Assembly: GCF_005281835.1 (NCBI RefSeq)
Contig: NZ_RZIS01000015.1
Location: 1 to 60,091 of the forward strand
Reading direction: 5' to 3'
Source of the DNA: Vibrio profundi
GTDB taxonomy: Bacteria; Pseudomonadota; Gammaproteobacteria; Enterobacterales; Vibrionaceae
Length of the DNA stretch: 60,091 nt
Part shown: in pieces, positions 37,184-45,918 of the stretch
How the letters are laid out: every line of letters begins with the position of its first letter
Numbering within the stretch: position 1 is the stretch's first letter
The notes under the pieces: generated by a model
Told to the model about the DNA's origin: nothing
Seen by the model: the letters and a program-made list of their open reading frames with translations, nothing else
The model's database searches: none
Program-made: the position numbers and the translations under genes

Positions 37184-37564
37184 TTACGCCATAGAGTGGA
37201 AACCTATCGTGTTACCTTCAGTGTCACTGGCTACGCTGATAAAGCCGTGTTCGCCTATCGCCATTTTAGGGACTTGTACTGTACCACCTGCTGCTGCCAC
37301 GCGAGATTCTTCAACTGCGCAATCGTCACATGAAAAATACACTAAGGTGCTATTACCACCGGCTTTGACGTGGCTCATATGAGTGAGGGCGCCACTTGCT
37401 CCGTAACGCTCCATGTCACTGGGAAAACACCACATATCAATTTCCATTTCGGTTGGGCTTGCTAGCTGTTCTAGCTCAACCGCCAATACTGCTTCGTAGA
37501 ATTTTCTTGCTCTTGTCATATCATCTACATAAATTTCGAACCATCCGACTGGGTTTGTTTGCAT
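37184..37564 (-). CDS. VOC-family (glyoxalase/bleomycin-resistance fold) protein
   Basis: A 126-residue protein of the vicinal oxygen chelate superfamily (GWFEIYVDDMTRARKFYEAVL at the N-terminus; GFISVASDTEGNTIGFHSM at the C-terminus). One betaalphabetabetabeta pair per chain, so dimeric by family rule. The metal-site pattern is not complete enough to predict glyoxalase activity. Single gene. Confidence 0.87.
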   Translation of the reverse strand: MQTNPVGWFEIYVDDMTRARKFYEAVLAVELEQLASPTEMEIDMWCFPSDMERYGASGALTHMSHVKAGGNSTLVYFSCDDCAVEESRVAAAGGTVQVPKMAIGEHGFISVASDTEGNTIGFHSMA

Positions 37565-37815
37565 AGTTGTTACCTTATTCCACTTAGAAAGAGTTCTATT
37601 AGCATAGTCAAAGTCGCCCCAAATGCTGTCTTAATATCGATAACTTGCAGTCACCACCTTTTTGTCGTTTTATTCCTTTGTTAATGGCACTCGCTAGTGT
37701 TGTTTCCAAAATCGCACAACCTATGTCGCCAAAGGAAATACCCGTTGTCGGATAAGCCACTCGGTTAATACTCGATTCGCGACTATCATCCTCACACTAA
37801 CTCTGTGGGGGCTTT

Positions 37816-39084
37816 ATGATTCGTTTTCTTTTATGCAGTTTTGCACTGGTTCTTCTGTATCCGACAGCCATCGATTTATATTTGGTGGGACTACCACAAA
37901 TAGCGGCTGACCTGAATGCTTCTGAAGCACAGCTGCATATTGCCTTTTCTATTTACTTAGCGGGAATGGCAGCGACGATGTTGTTTGCTGGCCGGCTCGC
38001 CGACACGCTAGGAAGAAAACCGGTAGCCGTTGTGGGCGCCGTGATTTTTGTGTTGGCGTCGTGGCTTGGTGGTTCGGCAGAAAATAGCACAAGCTTCCTT
38101 ATCGCTAGGTTCTTGCAAGGCATAGGAGCGGGAACCTGCTATGTCATCGCCTTTGCTATTTTGCGCGACATTTTAGACGACCAAAAGCGTGCTAAGGTGT
38201 TGTCTATGCTGAATGGTATTACATGTGTTGTTCCGGTGATTGCGCCTGTGGTTGGGCATTTGATCATGTTGCAATACCCTTGGCCGAGCTTGTTTACCAC
38301 AATGGCAAGTATGGGGCTTGTCGTCCTTGCATTATCGGTATTGGTACTGAAAGAGACGTTACCGACACTGACGTCTTTAACCAGCGCGATGAAAACCCCT
38401 TCAGAGAGCGCTGATGTTGCTGCTACTCAAGCGACAAGTACTCAAGTGGGAGGGGAGGGAAGTGACGAATCAAATGCTCCAAGCGAAACGTTCTTTGAAC
38501 GCTTTTTCGTGAGCCGCGTAGTCATCACTTCGATTGGTGTCGCAACCATCCTGACATATGTGAATGTTTCACCAATGCTGGTGATGAACAATATGGGATT
38601 TGACCGAGGCGGGTATTCCACCGTTATGGCGTTAACCGCTTTGGTCAGCATGCTTACGTCGTTTTCTGCGCCATTAGCATTAACGATTTTTAAAGAGAAA
38701 ACGCTAATGCTGACTGCTCAAGTACTGTTCTTTGGCTCAGCAGTTGCCCTTACTGTGGCCCATTTGAATCAGCTAGATAATGTGTATTCGTTTGTTGGTT
38801 TTGGATTGTTGTGTGCGGGCTTTTCGATAGGTTTTGGTGTGACGATGAGCCAAGCGCTAAGTCCTTATTCGTTACGCGCAGGTGTGGCAAGTTCTATTCT
38901 TGGCGTTGTTCAAGTGTGTGGCTCGGCATTGTATATCTGGTTTATGGGCTTGCTGGGAGTAAGCGCTGTGAGCATGTTAGTGGTTATTCTCGCGTTAGGT
39001 AGCGTAATCAGTATGGCTCTAATATTATTAGTGCCTAAATCTAATGTTAGTGGTCAATATGAAGAAATCGTTAGCCCGACTTGA
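37816..39084 (+). CDS. mdtL: MFS multidrug efflux protein MdtL
   Basis: A 422-residue, 12-helix MFS transporter of the DHA1 drug:proton antiporter group. It aligns closely with E. coli MdtL (FALVLLYPTAIDLYLVGLP; LNASEAQLHIAFSIYLAGMA; LARFLQG-type loop; AFAILRDILDDQKRAKVLS). It is about 30 residues longer, because of a Thr/Ser/Glu-rich insertion in the central cytoplasmic loop (residues about 190-225). The yidZ gene overlaps its 3' end, repeating the E. coli mdtL-yidZ neighbourhood. Confidence 0.93.
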   Translation: MIRFLLCSFALVLLYPTAIDLYLVGLPQIAADLNASEAQLHIAFSIYLAGMAATMLFAGRLADTLGRKPVAVVGAVIFVLASWLGGSAENSTSFLIARFLQGIGAGTCYVIAFAILRDILDDQKRAKVLSMLNGITCVVPVIAPVVGHLIMLQYPWPSLFTTMASMGLVVLALSVLVLKETLPTLTSLTSAMKTPSESADVAATQATSTQVGGEGSDESNAPSETFFERFFVSRVVITSIGVATILTYVNVSPMLVMNNMGFDRGGYSTVMALTALVSMLTSFSAPLALTIFKEKTLMLTAQVLFFGSAVALTVAHLNQLDNVYSFVGFGLLCAGFSIGFGVTMSQALSPYSLRAGVASSILGVVQVCGSALYIWFMGLLGVSAVSMLVVILALGSVISMALILLVPKSNVSGQYEEIVSPT

Positions 39085-40024
39085 TCTTAATTTGCTGTTT
39101 ACTTTGCAATTATTATTGCAAGAACAAAGTGTGTCGAAAACGGCGAAGAAACTTAACGTCACTCCTTCGACGGTCAGTAAATCTTTGACCAAGTTACGTG
39201 ATTGGTTTGATGATCCTTTATTTGTCAAAACGCCGAAAGGGCTAAGCGCGACGCCGCTTGCTCTGAGCATGGAGCAAGATCTTCAAGATTGGCTGCAAAT
39301 CGGAAGTCAGATCTTGACGACCAGAGGTGACGATACACCGAAAGATGTGCGCCTAAAGTTAGAAATTGAGTCGCCACTATCGCTGATTATGATTAACGAG
39401 CTCACGCAGCGTGTGTATCAGCGTTATCCGAATGCGAAGATCAAAATGCGCAATTGGGATTACGACTCTATCGATGCCATCGTGCGTGGTGAATCGGACA
39501 TTGGGTTCTCGGGGCGCGAAAGCCACCCGCGCTCAAAAGAGTCGCTAGACGCATTGCCTTACTTCATCGACTATGAAGTGTTGTTTGAAGATTTACCGAT
39601 GGTTTATCTGAGAAAAGACCACCCTGCGCTACAACATGAGTGGAATACCGATGCGTTTCTGCAGTACCCGCATACCAACATCGTTTGGGAGAAAAGTGAA
39701 AAGTGGGCATTGGATGAAGTGCTGACCGATTTAGGGTTGGAGAGAACGATTAACTTAACTTTAGCCAGCTTTGAGCAGTCTTTGTTTATGGTGGCGCAGC
39801 CGAATCAAACGATGCTTGCGATTGCACCGACTTATTGCCAACAGTATGTAAGCCAAATGCATCCTGAATTGGTGTGCCTACCGATTCCGTTAGATGAGGC
39901 GCAATGTAAGAAACTGATGATTCCGTTCACTATGGTTTGGCATAAACGTAATGCCCGTAATCCGATTATTTTGTGGATGAAAGACACCCTTCGAGAATTG
40001 TATCAGTCTGATACGTCACGTTGA
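39059..40024 (+). CDS. yidZ: LysR-family regulator YidZ
   Basis: A protein of about 321 residues closely matching E. coli YidZ (LDLNLLFTLQLLLQEQSVSK; NVTPSTVSKSLTKLRDWFDD; DIGFSGRESHPRS). The ATG at 39059 gives the MKKSLARLD start expected from E. coli; an in-frame ATG at 39044 is possible. Both starts lie within mdtL, so translation is probably coupled. In E. coli YidZ has been linked to anaerobic nitric-oxide protection; whether it controls mdtL is not known to me. Confidence 0.93.
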   Translation: MKKSLARLDLNLLFTLQLLLQEQSVSKTAKKLNVTPSTVSKSLTKLRDWFDDPLFVKTPKGLSATPLALSMEQDLQDWLQIGSQILTTRGDDTPKDVRLKLEIESPLSLIMINELTQRVYQRYPNAKIKMRNWDYDSIDAIVRGESDIGFSGRESHPRSKESLDALPYFIDYEVLFEDLPMVYLRKDHPALQHEWNTDAFLQYPHTNIVWEKSEKWALDEVLTDLGLERTINLTLASFEQSLFMVAQPNQTMLAIAPTYCQQYVSQMHPELVCLPIPLDEAQCKKLMIPFTMVWHKRNARNPIILWMKDTLRELYQSDTSR

Positions 40025-40033
40025 GCCTAATTA

Positions 40034-40068
40034 AAAGCCAGTGCCGCAGAGTATGTGCCACTGGCTTT
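40034..40068. terminator. Bidirectional terminator between yidZ and cyoE
   Basis: AAAGCCAGTG (40034-40043) pairs with CACTGGCTTT (40059-40068), flanked by A residues on the left and T-rich sequence on the right. It serves the two converging genes. Confidence 0.8.
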
Positions 40069-40089
40069 ATCATTTGTTCGCCAACCGTT

Positions 40090-40959
40090 TTAAATAAAAG
40101 GCAGCGGAATCAATTCTATTCCAAGAACACCGCTGATGCTCATCACCACCAGCAAAGAGACTTTAAAGACCGTCTTTGACCATTGGATATAGTTGGCGTA
40201 ATCCACCTTACGAAATGTCACCTTGGTCCACATAAAGCATACTGCCGCCGACACCGCTAGGTATTTGTAACCCGCTTCTCCGAGCAAGAACAGTCCAAGT
40301 GCAACCGCGCCAAAAGCAACCACGTACGCTTTCATGTGTTTGTGGGCCTTATCGACACCCTCTTTTACCGGTAGTACAGGAATACCCGCATCTCTGTAAT
40401 CTTGAATGCGGAACATCGCAATCGCATACGAGTGCGGCATCTGCCATAAGCAGAACATGATAAACAGCAGTACTGCTTCGATACTCAAGTAGTTTGTCAC
40501 GCCAAGGTAACCAACTAATGGTGGTACCGCACCAGAGATACTGCCTACAAGCGTGCCATACACCGAATTACGCTTGTACCACATGGTGTAGAAAAAGACG
40601 TAAAACACGTAGCCTAGCAACACCACTACCGCAGACATCGGATTAACGTATTGGAACAATAAAGCCGTACCAGCTAGTAACATGACCAACGCATAGATGA
40701 ATGCGACGTCAGTATTGATGTTACCCTGAACCAACTCTCGGTTCTGAGTGCGTTTCATTTTTTGATCAATATCGCGATCAAAAATGTTATTCACCACACA
40801 ACCTGATGCAATCACAAGCCCCACACCCGCCAATGTTGTCAGTAACAACATCGCACTGGCTGGTTCTGTCTTTGCGGCAAGGAAGAACCCCGCCGCAACA
40901 GAAATCAGGTTGCCGAAAATGATGCCCGGTTTGGTAATAGACAAATAACTTTTCAGCAT
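40090..40959 (-). CDS. cyoE: Heme O synthase (protoheme IX farnesyltransferase) CyoE
   Basis: A 289-residue UbiA-type prenyltransferase with about eight or nine transmembrane helices. The prenyl-diphosphate/magnesium motif NNIFDRDIDQKMKRT is intact, and YRDAGIPVLPVKEG is the second conserved loop. It adds a farnesyl group to heme B to make the heme O needed by the CyoB subunit. Last gene of the cyo operon, 8 bases after cyoD. Confidence 0.95.
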   Translation of the reverse strand: MLKSYLSITKPGIIFGNLISVAAGFFLAAKTEPASAMLLLTTLAGVGLVIASGCVVNNIFDRDIDQKMKRTQNRELVQGNINTDVAFIYALVMLLAGTALLFQYVNPMSAVVVLLGYVFYVFFYTMWYKRNSVYGTLVGSISGAVPPLVGYLGVTNYLSIEAVLLFIMFCLWQMPHSYAIAMFRIQDYRDAGIPVLPVKEGVDKAHKHMKAYVVAFGAVALGLFLLGEAGYKYLAVSAAVCFMWTKVTFRKVDYANYIQWSKTVFKVSLLVVMSISGVLGIELIPLPFI

Positions 40960-40967
40960 ACCCTAGC

Positions 40968-41279
40968 CTACAACTTCATGTTGACGTTCATGTTGTAGAT
41001 GATCCACACCGAGCCAGCGATCAGGATCAATACAACAATGGCAGTAAACATCAGTGATACTAGGTTCCACTGACCATCGGTTGTCTTCACTTCCATATGT
41101 AGGAAGTACTTAAAGTGTACGAAGATCTGCACTAGCGCACAGCCAAACAGAACTACGTAAGTCTCAGTACTTGGAAGCGCATGCGCCCACACAACATAGA
41201 ACGGAATAATGGTCAGAATCAGTGATGCAACAAAGCCAATCACGTAATCTTTTGCGCCACTGTCTAGATGCTGTTCCAT
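40968..41279 (-). CDS. cyoD: Cytochrome o ubiquinol oxidase subunit IV CyoD
   Basis: A 103-residue membrane protein with three transmembrane helices (SLILTIIPFYVVWA; YVVLFGCALVQIFVHFKYFLHM; SLMFTAIVVLILIAGSVWIIYNMN, each a separate segment). The ATG at 41279 overlaps the cyoC stop (TAATG); the longer open frame to 41360 runs inside cyoC and is not used. The small subunit assists CuB binding in subunit I. Confidence 0.94.
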   Translation of the reverse strand: MEQHLDSGAKDYVIGFVASLILTIIPFYVVWAHALPSTETYVVLFGCALVQIFVHFKYFLHMEVKTTDGQWNLVSLMFTAIVVLILIAGSVWIIYNMNVNMKL

Positions 41280-41896
41280 TACATCACCCCCATTAAGTAC
41301 ACGATAGTAAATACACAAATCCAAACGATATCTAGGAAGTGCCAGAACAAGCTCAAGCACTGAAAGCGCATAGACATATTGTCGTTCAAGCCTTTAGTGG
41401 AAAGCTGGTGATACGCCACTGCCATCCAAATAAGACCAAACGTTACGTGCAAGCCGTGTGTGCCAACTAAGGTAAAGAACGCAGATAGGAACGCACTCTC
41501 TTGAGGGCCATAACCTTCAGCAATCAAGTGATGGAATTCATACACTTCCATACAGATAAAAGCTAAACCCAGCAGAAACGTTACTTTTAGCCACTTTTTC
41601 ATACCAGCAACATCTTGGCGTTTCATTGCGATCATGCCAAAACCGAAAGTGATACTACTGAACAGCAGCATCATGGTTTCCACAAACACGAACGGAAGTT
41701 CGAAGATGTCTTTGCCCGTTGGTCCTGCAATAGAGCCACTTTCTAACACGGCATAAGTCGCGAAAAGCGTGGCAAACAGCACACAGTCACTCATCAAGTA
41801 AACCCAGAAGCCAAACAGCTTATTGCCCGCTGAGTCATGGTGATGATCATGCGAGTGTGCAAGATCGTAAGTGTGCGACGGAGTATTAGCTTGCAT
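41279..41896 (-). CDS. cyoC: Cytochrome o ubiquinol oxidase subunit III CyoC
   Basis: A 205-residue membrane protein with five transmembrane helices, matching CyoC (KLFGFWVYLMSDCVLFATLFATY; VGTHGLHVTFGLIWM). The ATG at 41896 follows GGAG and overlaps the cyoB 3' end by 11 bases. A His-rich N-terminus (HSHDHHHDS) is present. Structural subunit of the four-subunit bo oxidase. Confidence 0.95.
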   Translation of the reverse strand: MQANTPSHTYDLAHSHDHHHDSAGNKLFGFWVYLMSDCVLFATLFATYAVLESGSIAGPTGKDIFELPFVFVETMMLLFSSITFGFGMIAMKRQDVAGMKKWLKVTFLLGLAFICMEVYEFHHLIAEGYGPQESAFLSAFFTLVGTHGLHVTFGLIWMAVAYHQLSTKGLNDNMSMRFQCLSLFWHFLDIVWICVFTIVYLMGVM

Positions 41897-43943
41897 ACGT
41901 CGTCTCCAAATCATCTTTATTTGTGTTGTTATCACCGTCAGCGCTGTTATCACCTACTGACTGTTTTTTCGCTTCTGCTAACTGCGCACGTCGAGCCGCT
42001 TCAATCGCTTTGATCTCTTCTACTTCCACGTAGTAGTCAACATCGTCGTTGTAGCTGTGTTGAATACACGTTACGACAATACCAACCAGGCTTGCCGCCG
42101 CTAGCCACCAGATGTACCAGATCATTGCGAAACCAAATACCAACGACCATGCAGATACATAAATACCTGTCGGTGTGTTCTTTGGCATATGGATACGTTC
42201 GTATTCTTCTTCCTGAGTTGGATCAAACTCGCCGCTTTGCTTTTGATACCAGAACGCATCTAGCTCATCGCCCTTAGGCAGTTTTGCAAAGTTGTAGAAC
42301 GGCGGTGGTGAAGACGTTGCCCATTCAAAAGTACGTCCGCCCCACGGGTCACCAGTAAGGTCGCGGTTTTGGTCACGGTCACGAACACTCACGAAGAACT
42401 GAACAAACTGACACACAACACCCATCGCAATCACACCAGTACCTGCAGCCGCAACCGCCAGTAGAGGGAAGAATTCAGGGTTAATATCTTGGCTCAAACG
42501 ACGCGTCATACCCATAAAACCAAGAGCGTAAAGCGGCAAGAACGCCATCAAGAAACCGATGATCCAGCAGTAGAACGCACGTTTACCCCAAACTTCGTTC
42601 AGAGTGAAACCTGTCGCTTTCGGGAACCAGTAGCCAATCGCCGCAAAACAACCGAATACTACGCCACCGATGATCACGTTGTGGAAGTGAGCAATCAGGA
42701 ATACTGAGTTATGAAGAATGAAGTCTGCACCCGGTACTGCCATTAATACGCCCGTCATACCACCAACGGTGAAAGTGATAAGGAAACCAACAGTCCACAA
42801 CATAGGTGTTGTGAAACGGATGCGGCCTTTGTACATAGTGAACAGCCAGTTGAAGATCTTAACCCCGGTCGGGATAGAGATAATCATGGTTGCGATACCA
42901 AAGAAGGCATTCACATTCGCACCAGAGCCCATAGTGAAGAAGTGGTGCAGCCAAACAACAAACGCAAGGATAGTGATTGCAACCGTTGCCCAAACCAGTG
43001 AGGTGTAACCAAACAGTTTTTTACGTGCGAACGTTGCTGTCACTTCAGAGAACACACCGAAGATAGGCAAGATTAGGATGTACACCTCTGGGTGTCCCCA
43101 TGCCCAAATCAGGTTCACATACATCATCACGTTGCCACCAAGATCATTGGTGAAGAAGTGCGTGCCGATGTATCTATCCAGCGTCAGTAGCGCGATAGTT
43201 ACCGTTAAGATCGGGAAAGAGATGATGATCAGAATGTTGGCACACAGAGACGCCCACGTGAACACAGGCATCTTCATCATTGGCATAGACGGAGTACGCA
43301 TGCGCAGAATGGTCGCGAAGAAGTTCACACCCGTTAGCGTTGTACCGACACCAGATATTTGCAGCGCCCATATCCAATAGTCCACCCCGACTCCAGGGCT
43401 TGCCTCAATACCTGATAGTGGCGGATAAGCTAGCCACCCTGTACGGCCGAATTCACCAAGGCCTAGTGACATATTGGTTAGGATTACGCCCACGACAAAC
43501 AGCCAGAAACTCAGGTTGTTTAAGTAAGGGAACGCAACATCACGAGCACCGATTTGCAGCGGCACGATGATGTTCATCAAACCAATCACCAGCGGCATCG
43601 CCACAAAGAAAATCATGATCACACCATGAGCGGTGAAGATCTGATCATAGTGATGCGGTGGTAAGTAACCGCTCTCGCCTGCAGCGGATAACAACTGCTG
43701 GCTACGCATCATTACCGCATCGGCAAAACCACGAATCAACATTATCATTGCAACAGCAATGTACATGAAGCCCAGTTTTTTGTGGTCTACTGAAGTAAAC
43801 CATTCATTCCATAAGTATTGCCATTTCCCAGCTTTCGTTACCGCAGCAACAACAGCCAAACCAACCAGCGCAATCACCGCAAGTGTCACGACGATAATAG
43901 GTTCGTGGTAGGGAATGGACTCTAGAGTTAATCTTCCAAACAT
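41886..43943 (-). CDS. cyoB: Cytochrome o ubiquinol oxidase subunit I CyoB
   Basis: A 685-residue, 15-helix heme-copper oxidase subunit that reduces oxygen and pumps protons. Metal ligands are visible: FTAHG (low-spin heme), WAWGHPEVY (CuB His with cross-linked Tyr), VVWLHHFFT (CuB) and HFHNV (heme O and low-spin heme). It is some 20 residues longer than E. coli CyoB, the extra part being a charged Asn/Asp-rich C-terminal tail. Second gene of the operon. Confidence 0.97.
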   Translation of the reverse strand: MFGRLTLESIPYHEPIIVVTLAVIALVGLAVVAAVTKAGKWQYLWNEWFTSVDHKKLGFMYIAVAMIMLIRGFADAVMMRSQQLLSAAGESGYLPPHHYDQIFTAHGVIMIFFVAMPLVIGLMNIIVPLQIGARDVAFPYLNNLSFWLFVVGVILTNMSLGLGEFGRTGWLAYPPLSGIEASPGVGVDYWIWALQISGVGTTLTGVNFFATILRMRTPSMPMMKMPVFTWASLCANILIIISFPILTVTIALLTLDRYIGTHFFTNDLGGNVMMYVNLIWAWGHPEVYILILPIFGVFSEVTATFARKKLFGYTSLVWATVAITILAFVVWLHHFFTMGSGANVNAFFGIATMIISIPTGVKIFNWLFTMYKGRIRFTTPMLWTVGFLITFTVGGMTGVLMAVPGADFILHNSVFLIAHFHNVIIGGVVFGCFAAIGYWFPKATGFTLNEVWGKRAFYCWIIGFLMAFLPLYALGFMGMTRRLSQDINPEFFPLLAVAAAGTGVIAMGVVCQFVQFFVSVRDRDQNRDLTGDPWGGRTFEWATSSPPPFYNFAKLPKGDELDAFWYQKQSGEFDPTQEEEYERIHMPKNTPTGIYVSAWSLVFGFAMIWYIWWLAAASLVGIVVTCIQHSYNDDVDYYVEVEEIKAIEAARRAQLAEAKKQSVGDNSADGDNNTNKDDLETTYAS

Positions 43944-43948
43944 TACGA

Positions 43949-44845
43949 TTATCCTTGGTTTTCCGGCAAACAGTTCATTGAACCAGGGTGCTGGGTCACA
44001 ACATCAGTGAACAAAAATGGTGGGACACTAGAAAACAGCGTCACAGGTTCAGCGACACTTGGTGCTGCCAGTGAACGGAACTGCTCCCAATCTTCAATGC
44101 GATCAGGGCTTGCCTTCACCGTTTCCACCCAGTTTAAAAATGCCACTTGATCAGGCAGTGCTGATGCTGTGAATTTCATCTGAGAGAAACCTTCTCCACT
44201 GTAGTTCGATGCAAAGCCTTTGAAGTCACCTTCGTGGTTTGCAATCAAGTTCAACTTGGTCACCATTCCCGGCATCGCGTAGATCTGCGAACCAAGACGC
44301 GGGATAAAGAACGCGTTCATGATGTTGTCTGAAGTCAGCTTAAAGGTCACCGGAACATCTTTCGGGAACGCCACGTAGTTAACCGTTGCAATGTGTTGCT
44401 CCGGGTAGATGAACAGCCATTTCCAGTCCAGCGATACCACTTCAATCACCATTGGCTGTACATCACTTTCTAGAGGCTTAGATGGCTCCAGTTCGTGTGT
44501 TGAACGCCAAGTGATGGTCGCAAGAATCGCAATAATGATGATTGGAATCGTCCATACTACGATTTCAATCTTGGTCGAGTGCGCCCAGTCAGGGGCATAC
44601 TCTTCCGTGGTATTGGTTTCGCGGTATCTATAAGCAAAGTAGACCGTCATTAGGATCACAGGGATAACGACAATCAGCATCAGGAGTAAAGCAGTAATAA
44701 TCAGCTCTTTTTCCTGAACGCCAACACTACCTTTAGGGTCGAGCAATGCGGAGTTGCATCCTTCGAGCATCAAGGCAGTTGCCACCAAACCAATCCTCGA
44801 CAGGTTTGCTCTCGATAAAATGCGTTTATATCTTGAAGCTTCCAT
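43949..44845 (-). CDS. cyoA: Cytochrome o ubiquinol oxidase subunit II CyoA
   Basis: A 298-residue lipoprotein. The lipobox LEGC places the lipidated cysteine at residue 30; two transmembrane helices (about 48-70 and 92-112) follow, then a cupredoxin-like domain (SLDWKWLFIYPEQHIATVN). The CuA-binding cysteines of cytochrome c oxidases are missing, as expected for a quinol oxidase. First gene of cyoABCDE. Confidence 0.95.
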   Translation of the reverse strand: MEASRYKRILSRANLSRIGLVATALMLEGCNSALLDPKGSVGVQEKELIITALLLMLIVVIPVILMTVYFAYRYRETNTTEEYAPDWAHSTKIEIVVWTIPIIIIAILATITWRSTHELEPSKPLESDVQPMVIEVVSLDWKWLFIYPEQHIATVNYVAFPKDVPVTFKLTSDNIMNAFFIPRLGSQIYAMPGMVTKLNLIANHEGDFKGFASNYSGEGFSQMKFTASALPDQVAFLNWVETVKASPDRIEDWEQFRSLAAPSVAEPVTLFSSVPPFLFTDVVTQHPGSMNCLPENQG

Positions 44846-45069
44846 TAACTTTCTCGATGGTTATCCAGCCTCAAATCGAACGTCCGAGTACTGGTTATCA
44901 TGGTCATTAGAATATTTATGTGTTGAGCATGTGAAACGCTACATCTCAAAGGGAAGCCGAATTAGGTATGTCTAGCGCAGTTAGACCCTATTGCTGCCGA
45001 ATAAAGCGGTATGACAACGAAGTGAAAAGATTGCTGCATGGTTAAAACCACACAAAAAACATGACTTAA

Positions 45070-45101
45070 TTGTTACACTTTGAAATATGTTGTTACATTT
45101 G
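45070..45101. promoter_or_regulatory. Direct repeat upstream of cyo
   Basis: TTGTTACAcTT starting at 45070 is repeated as TTGTTACATTT starting at 45090, exactly 20 bases apart, about 230 bases upstream of cyoA. ArcA, a known repressor of E. coli cyo, binds GTTA-containing direct repeats, so this could be an ArcA-type site; that is inference. Confidence 0.3.
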
Positions 45102-45291
45102 GCGCATTGTGAGGAGTTGGAATAGAAAGATCAGCCAACAAACTTGGAAACTAACCTTCCAGTTATGAAAGTGACCGGTGAATAAAGGGTAGGAAATAAG
45201 ACGCACGTTATGGGTGTGCTACATGCATGAAGCCAAGCCCAGTAAGGGAAATTAAAGACAGCGTAGGGTGAGTAACCGATAGGTGGATGGG

Positions 45292-45411
45292 GTGTTGGAA
45301 TTGGTCAAATTAGAAGTAACGGATAAAACAAAGTGTGATCAAGAGCAACTTTATGAATTCACGTACAGCGAGAAAGGTATTCAGCTAGGGATTGGTGGCG
45401 TGTTTTATTAA
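45292..45411 (+). pseudogene. Possible decayed gene end
   Basis: A 39-codon frame from GTG to TAA encodes a peptide with protein-like composition (ELVKLEVTDKTKCDQEQLY, then EFTYSEKGIQLGIGGVFY). It may be the C-terminal remnant of an older gene displaced by the island to its right, or chance. No family is recognised. Confidence 0.25.
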
Positions 45412-45918
45412 TCACAATTACAAATACTGCGTAGCTTTATATGTATTTTTCACTGCAGAGTTCGCACTAGGCGCCTCTTAATATTTAAAGATGATTCGGC
45501 GCTAGGATAAAACCAATAATGCATTTCTGGCTTTATTTAGCGGATAACCCAAATATAAAACTGAGGTCGTGTTGAGCACTGGTGCTTCGCCGTTTGGTGA
45601 TACTTCAAAAGGAAGTGATTGAAATTTGAATACTAGGCTTAATAATGTACACGCTTGGCTCCCAGCATGGCGGTGACATACTGGAAAAGGGGGCGTAGTT
45701 TGCTTTTTGCTCTTACAAAGTTTGCTACGCTTCGAAATACGTTAAAGATAGTTTAGGCATACGAAAAATAATGTGCGGCAAAGCATATGACATACCTCGT
45801 CACCTTTTTCATAGCAGTCATGTAAGTAGCCTCTCAATCAACATGTGACCATAATCAAGCTAAACATTGTATGTTATGTGATAAATTCCATAAAAATTAT
45901 TAGTTTAGTGGAAATTGA

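Larger units (their letters stand above)
44846..45918. other. Long non-coding region upstream of cyoA
   Basis: About 1,070 bases between the divergent cyo operon and the PHP-ATPase gene. The left part should hold the cyo promoter and contains a direct repeat at 45070-45101. A 39-codon frame at 45292-45411 may be a decayed gene end. At 45700-45735 AGTTTGCT is repeated twice around a short spacer. Otherwise nothing is recognised. Confidence 0.45.

Noticed and set aside
26838..37564. An active integron cassette array
   Set aside because: No repeated attC-like hairpin elements were seen between the genes, no integrase is present, and not all genes share one orientation.
41279..41360. Longer start for cyoD
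   Set aside because: The extension lies inside cyoC and is not cyoD-like; the ATG at 41279 overlapping the cyoC stop is the normal arrangement.
42092..43570. Several open frames antisense to cyoB
   Set aside because: They mirror the codon pattern of a highly conserved gene and have no ribosome sites or recognisable products.
44754..44975. A 73-codon plus-strand frame across the cyoA start
   Set aside because: It is mostly antisense to the cyoA signal-peptide region and looks like chance.
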